Shown here in pieces: positions 1 through 10,759 of a DNA stretch of 64,000 nt. Within the stretch, counting starts at the first letter, position 1; every line of letters begins with the position of its first letter. Source of the stretch: Liolophura sinensis (lineage: Eukaryota; Mollusca; Polyplacophora; Chitonida; Chitonidae); the NCBI RefSeq assembly GCF_032854445.1, contig NC_088303.1, positions 11,663,501 through 11,727,500 of the forward strand, read 5' to 3'. The notes beneath the pieces are model-generated. The model had not been told where the DNA came from. It made no database searches and saw only the letters and a program-made list of their open reading frames with translations. The translations under genes and the position numbers were made by a program.

Positions 1-410
1 AAAATACCGCGCATAGCATTATTAAAGCACCTCTCAGGGATGGACAATCGTGCTTCTATCTGAAATATATCAAATGCTATATGCTTGATTCATATTTTAT
101 TTCTTATCAGATACATCTAAAAATAGGTGCCAGCAAACAAATAATTACAGGTTACAGTCATCCAGTTCGGTTAAGCTCTCCCCGAAAGTCCTGAAATTTT
201 AAATGCTCCTTGTCGTCCAAATGGTGTACCAGAAATGGTTGACCTGGTTGAAACCATTCGGGAAATATCTGGTTTACAAGAAATATGAACGGTCAGGTGG
301 ACGGCACAGGCGACGGCAATAGTTTTCGAGTAAATATGCTCGAGAGTTAAAAGCTAGCTCTACTGGTGTAAAATTATGTTTGTAGGAAATGCCTTTATTT
401 TCTCTTGCAG

Positions 411-3400
411 AAAGTCAGTGAAGCAACAAAAAGACGAGCCAGAAAGCGATCAAAGACACAACGGTAAACCTTTTCAAATCATTAAATCTAATACAAAGTA
501 TGAAAATAAATGGGCTGTAATGGAAATTTCATTATGTTTTTACCATGCATTTTAGCATCTACAATTAATAGGGGAGTTTTTGAGATAGAACCCTGTTCAT
601 GTTAAAAGTTGAAAAATGTCCTACTGTACTATAGGACATGTCAAAAATGTCAATGGTTGACTTTGTTGACCAAGTCACTTGGTACAGCAGAAGTTTTTGT
701 ACCGGTTCCCTTAGAGATGAAAGAGTTTGAACTCGAAACTCCCGTATTGGACTTCACTGTAGAACTCCGTTTTATTTGGTCACTTCTGATGTTTTAATCT
801 TATATTAACCTTTAGCCAAAAGGCACAACATAATAACTGTTGTGTGTTCAATAGAGAACAAAATGATTTGACTAATAGCGGTCATCCTGATTTGTGTAAT
901 AGAGTCATCCTTCTTTGTCACCCTTCTTTGTCTAACAGAGGACATCCTGGTTTGTCTTATAGAGGTCATTGTGGTCTGTCTAACAGAGGTCATCTTGATT
1001 TGTCTAACAGAGGTCATCCGGGTTTGTCTAACAGAGGTCATCCTGGTTTATCTAATAGAGATAATCCTGATTGCCTAACAGAGGTCATCCTGGTTTGTCT
1101 ACCAGAGGACACCCTGACTTGTCATATAGAGGACATCCTGGTTTGTCTAACAGAGGTCAGAAAATATTAGAGGTTGTCGCTGCAATGCAGGTTGAACAAT
1201 TTCTGTTTCTGACCTGGAAAGTATTTCGACGGCCAAAAATGTAGAATGTACGGCATGAGCCGGTGATAAAAAATAGAAAGAAACGAGCAAACCCTTCAAC
1301 TCAGACCCCTCTAAAACACGATGTACCTTGCAAAGAACCAAACAGATTTGTATTATTCTAATAAAATAGTGTCTAGTATGGCCAGACACTATAGGGACGG
1401 ATACGCTTGGGGCTTTGGAAATGTAGAATTGAATCTTTCTCATTGTGTTGGATACTGCGTGTCCATTATGTACCGTCAAATAATGATTTGGGTGGTAGAA
1501 GTGGTCAGTCAAGATTAACATTTGTTACATTAAATCTTCACAGAAACAGTCTAAAGACAACGCCGCCGTTCCACAGTTCAGTAAGAAGCAAAGGCGAAAG
1601 TTACAACAACAACGCCCTTCCATCAGAGGGAAAGCACCACGGGAACGCCAGACTCGCTAAAAAGCGAAGAAAGATTTCGTCTCCAGAAGGTATGATTTAG
1701 CTAAGGGTATTTATATGTGCAGGAATACCTGCGGCACACCTGGTTCAGAAGTGAAAAATCCAGCATCGATTCCTATGTCTCTAGAAAACAAACAGCATGA
1801 TGGCAGTTTAATAATCCCGCAATAAAACTCTTTTTTAATAAAATGCGCCACAAACAAACGTAATACATGTCTGCTGCGGCAGTAAAACTAGGGCAATGGT
1901 GTTTCTCCTTTCATGACTTCAACCCTATGAAGTTCGACGGTTTTGCTTTCAAGCTGACAGTTTAAATAAGAAATCCAACATTAGGGTCTATACCACACCA
2001 GAATGAAATACATCTAAGCACAGCAACGATAATTCACTTCTCGTGAAACAGTATAAATGACTAAAGTTATTTAGCATTTTCCTCTCCGGCCGTACGCGGG
2101 AAGGTCTGCATCATCCTGCGGATGGTCGTGGGTTTCTCCCGGGCTCTGCCCGGTTTTCTACCACCTTAATGCTGGCCACAGTCGTATAAGTGAAATATTC
2201 GTGAGTACTGCGTAAAACACCAATGCAATGAATAAATTAACAAGCAACACATTATCGACCTGTCTGCACGGAATGTGTCCAATAAATAAATAAATAAATA
2301 AATGAATAAAGAAATCAACCAACCAATCAATCAATTAAATATTTAACGTGTTTACTCGTACAATATTCACATAAATGAGACAAGATGACGGGAGTGGGCG
2401 TTTGAGCACTTTTACAAGAGTCACGTTTGCAGTAAGAAAATACACATGGGCGACAGCCTCTGCAGATGATCCTGAAGTCTTAAGAGTGAGAAACTCTCTT
2501 GTTCCAGAATGCTTAACCTTTAGTACATGATCCACAACAGCGATAAATATAATCGAACGGTCGTCTTTTTTTTAGGAAAATCAATAGAACACTATAGATT
2601 TAGATACTGGGGATGTCAGATGTTAATGTGTGCAATACACGGTCTTTGACAATGTATAGGCTGTCCTTCAGTGCATAGTAATATACCAAAGGGTATAAAA
2701 ACTAGTGTGTAAAAGATATTAGCCTGAACGCCTTCACTCTAACTTTCTTAAATTTGACCATCAGTTCTCTATTAAGAAAGTATGGACGAAATGTTCAGGA
2801 TCTCTGGCGCTCTGATTCGTAAGGGTGTCTAATTCCTCCAAACTCAGAGCTGGGGTGTGTATATTCATCGTGTTGGGTCGACACGGTGGATATATCGTTT
2901 AATTATGTAAAACTTTTATAATTCTCCCAGAACGTTCATGCGTCTTTACATCATCACTGAAAATTGTTGATTGCTTCCCTATGCATAAATCAGTTCTAAT
3001 TCCATACTTGATACAATTTCTTAGTTCTTTGGTGGTTTGTCTTGAACTTTGCTTTGAAAATTGACCTTACTATTAATTAACCGTACTGTTCACTTCGGTA
3101 CCAATGTCTGTTTCGACGGGTGGATTTAATTTTTGCGGTTACATACACATGCAGTTTTAAATGTCCCCTAGGGAATACAAAATAATTCCGTGAAAAACAG
3201 CGAATAAACAATATTGTTCTTGCAGATGATGATGATGGAGTGTACTCATTAGCACCTGTATCTCTTCCGCCGTCTCGCCCGTCACCTCGGCCGTCACACA
3301 CCGTAGTCGCCACTTTCCACCAGCGGTCCGGACGACGTGGTCTGTCAGTCAAGTACCGCGGTTATCAGTGCACCTCCATGGCACTGGCCGCCATTATTGT

Positions 3401-5312
3401 ATCCAAAACTTTGCCCCTTCAAAACTGGAGAACTCCTGACTTGGATGCCATATTACGCTACGGTGATCTGCTCCACGCGGATCTGCTAGACTTGAGAGGA
3501 AAGCGACAGAACGACCCCCGCCTGGCTCTTCATGAGATTCCAACGGGCGAAAATAACAAATACACAGTTCCAGTGCCTGACCGGAATGAGAAATGGTTCA
3601 CACGGGACTACCCTATCCGACAATTCCTTACGCTGTCCAAGTCTGAGGACTATTACGGCCTAGTTCATCCTGCGAATACATCTCATCAACAACATCACAA
3701 GGATTTGGGCTACACAATTATAGAAGACGCCATTGATATCGTCCTTCAACAGGATTTTGACGGCGTTCTCATAACAGTTGGAGATGTCAGCGGATCTGTG
3801 TTTAAGGACAGCGCGGGTAAAATTAAATACTTTGATTCCCACAGCAACAACAAATGGGGTCGGCTTAGCATTGATGGAACAGCAGTTCTGTTAACCTTTG
3901 ACACCATCCGCGACTTTGTCCGCTTGGTACGAAAACGAGAACCGAGAATTAGCTATCGCTACGAGCTGATTGGTCTAAAAGTCCACGTCATCAAAGCCCA
4001 GAAAAATATCGCTAACCTCAACGGCAACAGTGAAGAGGAGGTACATATTAGTGGCGCTAGCACATATGGCTTACCGAAACACGCAGATCACTTAGCCCGC
4101 GCTCGTGATAATTACCCAAAAGAGGATGAGGAAAAAACAGATGTTGTCTTTCGGATAACGCTAGCAACTTCAGGTATATCGAATGTTAGCCAAAATATAA
4201 CAGATGGTACTGGTGATATTAGAGCTAGCATTGAGCATATAACAGATCATACAGAGGATAAAACAGATGGTACTGAGGATATTATGGCAAATACAGGTGA
4301 TAAAACAGATGGCAGAGTGCGTTTAACAGATGGCACCGAAGATACAGTGGATTGCAATGGGGATATTGCAGACGGAACCGAGAACACGGCTTATGGTATT
4401 GAGCATATTGCTGGCGAAACTGAGGATATCGCAGACCGTACGGATGATAAAACAGATGATATTGTGGACATAGCTGGTGAAACTGAGGATTTCGCAGACC
4501 GTACAGATACAGCAGATGATATTTTGGATATTGCTGGCGAAATTGAGGATATCGCAGACCGTATAGATGATAAAACAGATGATATTGTGGACATTGCTGG
4601 TGAAACTGAGGATATCACAGACCGTACAGATACAGCAGATGATATTTTGGATATTGCTGGCGAAACTGAGCATTTCGCAGACCGTGTAGATACAGCAGAT
4701 GATAGTGTGAATATTGCTGGCGAAACTGAGGATTTCACAGACCGTACAGATACAGCAGATGATGCAGTGGATATTGCTGGCGAAACTGAGGATTTCGCAG
4801 ACCGTACAGATACAGCAGATGATATTGTGGATATTGCTGGCGAAACTGAGGATATCGCAGACCGTGCAGATACAGCAGATGCTATTGTGGATATTGCTGG
4901 CGAAACTAAGGATATCGCAGACCGTGCAGATACAACAGATGATACTGAAGACACTGTTAGCGAAACTGAGAATATTGCTGACCGTACAGATGATGTTGAA
5001 TTTATTGCGTACTGCACAGATGATATTAGTGATGTTTTGGAGAATAGTGCAGACATAACCGAGCATAAAGAGGATAAAGCGGACTATACTGAAAGCATTA
5101 CAGATAGTAGAGAAATTATAGCAGAACATAACAAGGATAAAACAGATGGTATTAAGTACAATACATGCACTACAGAGGATATAGTTGATCATACTGGGTA
5201 TATTACAGATGGTATTGAACATGTAACAACTGGTACAAAGGGTAAAACTGATGGCACTGGGGGACATTTCATATGGTACAAACGGGATTTCACATCAAAG
5301 GCCTGCAGATGA
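411..5312 (+). CDS. C76-like (herpesvirus tegument-type) cysteine peptidase with acidic repeat tail, 5' incomplete
   Basis: Three exons join in frame: 411-463, 1544-1689 and 3226-5312. All borders are GT-AG and give 761 residues before a stop. The first exon starts in phase 0, so earlier exons probably lie left of the window. The N-terminal part is basic (KRRARKRSK, later KKRRK), like a nuclear localisation signal, then DDDD at the last junction. The folded part has a QCTSMALAA motif (Cys codon 3369-3371) and about 155 residues later an Asp-Ser-His (Asp 3834-3836, His 3840-3842). This Cys plus Asp-x-His layout is that of the C76 deubiquitinase family known from herpesvirus tegument proteins, which also occurs in eukaryotic genes. 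From about 4140 the protein is an acidic repeat rich in Asp, Thr, Glu and Ile. The family call rests on motif recognition. Deubiquitinase activity is inferred, and a mobile-element origin is possible. Confidence 0.62.
866..1165 (+). repeat. 24-bp minisatellite
   Basis: About twelve units around TCTAACAGAGGTCATCCTGG plus TTTG repeat head to tail. The array lies in the intron between 463 and 1544 of the C76-like gene. The 24-bp period leaves open frames on both strands, which I treat as repeat artefacts. Confidence 0.9.
2090..2247 (+). mobile_element. SINE A, 5'-truncated
   Basis: This is the 3' part of the most common SINE in the window. It runs from CCTCTCCGGCCGTACG through the CTGGCC..GTCGTATAAGTGAAATATT core to the GCGTAAAACACCAAT end and an A-rich tail. 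The tRNA-like head is missing. It sits in the second visible intron of the C76-like gene. Confidence 0.85.
4396..5000 (+). repeat. 60-bp coding tandem repeat in the C76-like gene
   Basis: About ten degenerate units of 60 bp encode 20-residue units around DIAGETEDIADRTDTADD. A few units carry an extra DDKTDD block. Because 60 is a multiple of three, long open frames also appear on the opposite strand, but they follow the repeat and are not genes. More degenerate forms extend from about 4190 to 5590. Confidence 0.9.
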
Positions 5313-5589
5313 TGCAACAGATGATCCGAACGACACAGCAAGCGAAATTATAGCAAAAGTAAATGCTCCTACAGATATACCAAATAACACGGCAAACAAA
5401 GAGCATTTTGGTCATGATGTACCAAATGATGGCAATGATGACGCAGATATCAGTATTGATATCACAGAGCACAGTGACATTACAATAAATATCAACGAAC
5501 AAATATCAGATGGCACTGAAAACGTAACAAACGTCAACAACTTAGATAACGAAAGTGTCCAATTACAAGGAAGAGCTTTTTCGAAATAA
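5251..5589 (+). pseudogene. Out-of-frame continuation of the acidic repeat tail
   Basis: Just after a five-G run (about 5257-5262) the frame of the upstream gene runs into a stop at 5310-5312. A neighbouring frame stays open to 5589 and has the same composition, with Asp, Thr, Asn and Ile rich units such as DATDDPNDTAS and DGTENVTN. It looks like the original C-terminal part, separated by a one-base indel. A sequencing or assembly error in the G run is equally possible. Confidence 0.6.
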
Positions 5590-5659
5590 CAAAATGATGG
5601 TATTGACGTAACAGAAGTCATAGATTTATCCGATTGATCAGAATAACGCCACATCATCA

Positions 5660-7070
5660 CACATCTTTCACACAGAGTATTACAGGGAGAAAGGGAAATT
5701 GTTACCTGAGTGCTTCTTAAATTTATTTATGCATTTGTATCGGTTGTAAAATGGTGCTCCCTGTTGTTCCCGAACAAACCAGCTTGTTGAGATCTACCTC
5801 TTTCTCGTTAGTTTTTCTATCTAAGAAACCAGACCCCGGTCCACGTAGTGTGCATGTTCTTATGGCGGTCAGTAATAGGTCACTTATGGGCAAATGTGCC
5901 GAATTTGAAACACAGTTCAGTAGAAATCTCAAGCGAATACATCACACATTGTTTGGCATTAAGCAGTATAGAAGAAACTAGCACTGGTATTGCTTGGCGA
6001 GGTTCGCAGCTTAGCTTCCAGTAACCGCTGAATCGTTACCGCAGAATCGTTGCATTCACTAACCTGGAACTTGATCCTATCGCTTGCGTTGTCCTCGCAG
6101 TCACAACGTTGTACGCCACAAAAAAAGGCGTTACATTAGGCCTATCTTCAAAGTAATTCCGAATTCATATGACCTCACGTAAAGCGCGGAGCTCCAGGTT
6201 AGTAAATGGAACAGAACAGATCTGTATTTCTCAAAGCTAAGTTGGGAAGGACAAAACTGACCTCAGATCTAAAAAGAAACTAGCTCAATACAAAAATCAC
6301 ACAACAGTAATCCCAGACAAAAAGGTGTCAGGATATCCTCAGCCGCGTGTAAAGTGTTGGTATTAGTTATCACTCCAGTATGGACTATACGGAGATATCA
6401 AGTTCATGACAGCTCTTAACGCATAACGAGATGCATTCGAATCCAGTCTCTGATGACAGCTACTAACTTCTTAAGCTGTGTCATTTGGTACTAGATGCGA
6501 CAAGGTTTCCTCCATCCTTAAACATGCCCGCCATTTAAATTAAATTGTCTTGAGTATATTCTGTAAATCACTGATTAAATCTTCATTAATTTACAAAATG
6601 TTGGATGTCATCAGCTATTAGTAACAGAATCTTGCGCGGATGGAATACAACGTATATCAATGCATATACATTGGCTGTACAAATAAAATGACGAGTACAT
6701 TTTCGTATCGAGCATGCAAGCCTTGGGTATAAAATTTTGAAATTAGCGAGCCAGGACTCAGCATAAAACAAATCGGGCCAAGTACTTGCTAACTTAGTGT
6801 CAGTATGCATGATAAACCCCAAGAAGCAAACACACTCCCAGACCTGCAAACTTTTTGTGATACATTCCATACTTTTAACGAAAGCAAATTCTATTCTTAA
6901 CACATCACAAAAAGCAGAGGGAAAATCTGATTCCCACAAGTTTTCAATGTCACGTTGTGTCAAAATTAAATGTTTGTCACAATGGCAGTGTTTTTCATGA
7001 ACTTTTGATAACTAGTGTTAAGGCCATACAATACCATTACAGCGCCGTGTCAGAATACCAGTACACAACA
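5660..7070. other. Intergenic, no gene seen
   Basis: This is AT-rich sequence downstream of the C76-like gene. Short ORFs here have no recognisable domain and no splice support. One TAGGCCTA octamer lies at 6137-6144. Confidence 0.6.
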
Positions 7071-7071
7071 C

Positions 7072-7243
7072 AGAATGATTCTGGCTTAACGCAACATCGG
7101 CAATATTTCAGCCATGAATGATTATGGCTTAACGCAACGTCGGCAATATTTCAGCCATGAATGATTATGGCTTAACGCAACGTCGGCAATATTTCAGCCA
7201 TGAATGATTATGGCTTAACGCAACGTCGGCAATATTTCAGCCA
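7072..7243 (+). repeat. 43-bp tandem repeat, four copies
   Basis: Four nearly identical 43-bp units contain GGCTTAACGCAACGTCGGC followed by AATATTTCAGCCATGAATGA. The first copy differs at a few bases and the other three are almost identical, which suggests recent expansion. Confidence 0.92.
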
Positions 7244-7249
7244 TATCGT

Positions 7250-9040
7250 CGCTAAACTATCGACGAAATTGCAGTTGGAACACAACAATGCAGAAAACTG
7301 CAAGAAGTTTCTTGTTTCTGCTTTTACCTATTCTCAACAACAGAAATTTCCCCTTTTTACCTCTTGCCATATCTATAACAGAAGATAATGACATAATAAA
7401 CACGCATGGAAAACGTTTGATAATTAAATAAAATCATAAAAATAACAAAACGGACTTTATTTCCAAATATTTCAGCATTGTAAAAAATCATTTACAAAAA
7501 AAAAAACTCCATATATCTTGTTGGTTTGTAACCACACGAACATTACTTATCCTTTAGATCACCTAGACATCTGTATAATGATTAGAGGTAAACAATACAA
7601 GCTACACTGACATTTTTCTGTCGTCGTCATTTTGAATGACAGGGTCGAGAAGGGCGAACAAATTACGAGAACACATACGGGAAAATACTGTAACTGCACG
7701 TTAAATGTTGCTAGCTACATATTTAAGGTAACTTTTGTTTTGTTAAGTAACAAAGGATTAAATAAAACCTGTTTTTATATTTTTGCTGAGTGAAAGTGGA
7801 ATATGGTCTTCCTGGGCCTGGGCCTGTAATCGGAAGGTGATAGTCCTGCAACGTATATGTACTTCTCGTCATATGCAAATGCTTGTATTATATGAAAATA
7901 TGACTATTTTCACAATGTAGTTTTCAGTACGCACAAGAAATCAAAAAGTAAAACATATGTATACCTGTGCTAGTAATTCTACAATGTAGAGATATTTTGA
8001 CCCTAAAAGAAAATCTCGATGTCATTAGGCCTAAAAAATAATTTCTAACTTTACCAGGTAGGAAATGTTGTAATAGGACTGTAATGCACGAGAAATCAAG
8101 CTAATACGAATTAACATTCCACAAGGTATACTTTTATTCCGCGTGTGTAAGCTATTGGACGTCATTACAGAATGTCTCCACGTGTGTATGATGCACACTC
8201 TGCATGTCTAGCTTAAGGTAAGTATTTTCAGTCTCAAAACTACACTACCATATTTCTGGATGAGAGTTTCATACAAACAGATCCACTATGCAGCCACATT
8301 GTCATGTTTTAGCCAGGTGTAAGGAACTTTACACCTCACAGAAACATGTATACCACCCTGGATGACATATCATGGCGGAACGATGGGGAAAATCTACAGG
8401 AATGCTTAAATTCCGCTACATTTGTTTGATTTTATTCTACTGCAATGGACATTGGTTTCTCCATATGGAGAAAGATAAAGGTGTTGTCAACATGTACAAA
8501 TCCCGCGTATCATTCAACTTCTGTTGCGTTTTTTTCACAAATGATCATGTATTTATGCGTCTAACAATGGGAGGCCCCAGGATAACCTCAATGTATAACT
8601 TTCAATACACGTGTCAAAAACAAGCCCCTGAAAATGGTCCTAAAGTGTAAAACGTTGCTTTCTGAGGTCACTCAGCTTTTAACCTCACATGGTATACATT
8701 CACAAACCTGGAACTCGGCCATGACATGTATGATACATAACAGGCTAGACGGTCAGCCATAAAAAACCTCACAGATAATACAACTTCAAATTCCCGTCGT
8801 TGTGGTCAGTTGTGGGGACGCAGATGCTGACCCTTCTTACATACACTAATGATTTAGTACAAGTACCGAAAACTTTTCCAACAATATCTGTTACGATTAG
8901 AAAATTCAGAAAAGTTTTATCTCTTAAAGACACGTTAATCTTTATGCGAACTTAGATAATGATCCTGAAAATGTAGACCTTTCTGCGAGTTTAGCTCCTG
9001 GCTTAATTTGAGAAGAAATTAAGGCCTTTCTGCGAGTCCA
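7250..9040. other. Intergenic, no gene seen
   Basis: AT-rich DNA without a convincing exon. A 92-codon ORF at 8372-8650 has no recognised motif. One TAGGCCTA octamer lies at 8026-8033. Confidence 0.5.
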
Positions 9041-10580
9041 TATTACGACTCCGAGAATGTAGAGCTTATGTGAGCCCACATGTAGGACATGGGAACGTAG
9101 AGCTTTATGGGATACCACATGTAGACTTTGATAACCTAGATCAAAAGAATGACATTCATACGTGTAACTTTTACGCCATTCCACACGCTGACTATGATAA
9201 CGTAAACAAGTTATCCAGTCCACAAAGGTGGAGCTTTACGCCAATCCAGATAATGACCACGAGCGCTTTACGCCAGTCCACATACTGAGTATGAGAACGC
9301 AGAACTTCATGCCAGTCCACATACTGACCATGAGAACGCAGAACTTTACACCAGTGAGTCCACATACTGACCATGAGAACGCAGAACTTTACACCAGTGA
9401 GTCCACATACTGACGATGAAAACGCAGAACTTTACACCAGTGAGTCCACATACTGACGATGAAAACGCAGAGCTTTACATCAGTGAGTCCACATACTGAC
9501 GATGAAAACGCAGAACTTTACATCAGTGAGTCCACATACTGACGATGAAAACGCAGAGCTTTACATCAGTGAGTCCACATACTGACGATGAAAACGCAGA
9601 GCTTTACATCAGTGAGTCCACATACTGACGATGAAAACGCAGAACTTTACACCAGTGAGTCCACATACTGACGATGAAAACGCAGAACTTTACACCAGTG
9701 AGTCCACATACTGACGATGAAAACGCAGAGCTTTACATCAGTGAGTCCACATACTGACGATGAAAACGCAGAGCTTTACATCAGTGAGTCCACATACTGA
9801 CGATGAAAACGCAGAGCTTTACACCAGTGAGTCCACATACTGACGATGAAAACGCAGAGCTATACATCAGTGAGTCCACATACTGACGATGAAAACGCAG
9901 AGCTTTATCTTCGTACACACACAGAGCCTGGGGACGTAGAGCTTTATGACAGTCCACATGCTGACCATGAGAACGTAGAACTTCATGCCAGTACACATAC
10001 TGACCATGAGAACGTAGAGCTTTATGCCAGTCCACATGCTGACCATGAGAACGTAGAGCTTTATGCCAGTCCACATGCTGACCATGAGAACGTAGAGCTT
10101 TATGCCAGTCCACATGCTGACCATGAGAACGTAGAGCTTTACACCAGTGAGCCCACATACTGACTGAGCACACAGAGCTTTATGTTTGTACACATACAGA
10201 GCCTGTGGGCGTAGAGCTTTATGCCAGCCCATATACCGAGCATGAGAACGTAGAGCTTTATGCCAGTCCACATGCTGACCATGAGAACGTAGAGCTTTAT
10301 GCCAGTCCACATGCTGACCATGAGAACATAGAGCTTTATGCCAGTCCACATGCTGACCACAAGAACGTAGAGCTTTACGCCAGTCCACATGCTGACCACG
10401 AGAACGTAGAGCTTTATGCCAGTCCACATGCTGACCATGAGAACGTAGAGCTTTATGCCAGTCCACATGTTGACCATGAGAACGTAGAGTTTACTTGTTC
10501 TACTAACCACAAGGACGTAGACCATTATGCCAGATCACGCATGGACTGACCATGAGAACGTAGAGTTCTACACCAGTCCA
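9040..10580 (+). repeat. Composite minisatellite with 43-bp and 39-bp units
   Basis: From about 9300 to 9900 the unit is 43 bp (GTCCACATACTGACGATGAA plus AACGCAGAGCTTTACA and a CAGTGA end). From about 9950 to 10500 it is 39 bp (GTCCACATGCTGACCATGAG plus AACGTAGAGCTTTATGCCA). The 39-bp part comes in two blocks, each preceded by a spacer containing GAGCCTG (near 9927 and 10200). Degenerate units extend left to about 9040. The 39-bp blocks are open on both strands only because 39 is divisible by three. Confidence 0.93.
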
Positions 10581-10759
10581 CATGACGACAAAGAAGATTT
10601 ACATTTAAAGGTCACATACTGGCCTTCAAAGAATATGACCACATTTTCTGACCCTGAGAACTTAGACGTATAAATACGTGCACCTGCTAACCATAAGAGA
10701 TTCCTGGGCGTACAAATGAGTATTACATGTGTCTTCATGAGTCTGGCTTTGTTGTGCTG

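Noticed and set aside
866-1165. CRISPR-like regular repeats here and in other arrays
   Set aside because: These are head-to-tail minisatellites without unique spacers, in a eukaryotic genome.
1147-1521. 124-codon minus-strand ORF
   Set aside because: Lies in an intron of the C76-like gene and shows no domain.
4323-5267. Long minus-strand ORFs (314 and 221 codons) over the acidic repeat
   Set aside because: They mirror the 60-bp coding repeat, whose period is divisible by three. The spliced plus-strand gene explains the region and the antisense products are pure low-complexity.
5723-5981. Overlapping short ORFs on both strands downstream of the C76-like gene
   Set aside because: No domain and no link by splice sites to the upstream gene.
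9781-10549. Overlapping ORFs of 105-199 codons on both strands in the 39/43-bp minisatellite
   Set aside because: Open frames on both strands follow from the 39-bp period and vanish in the 43-bp part. No start context, splice sites or domain.
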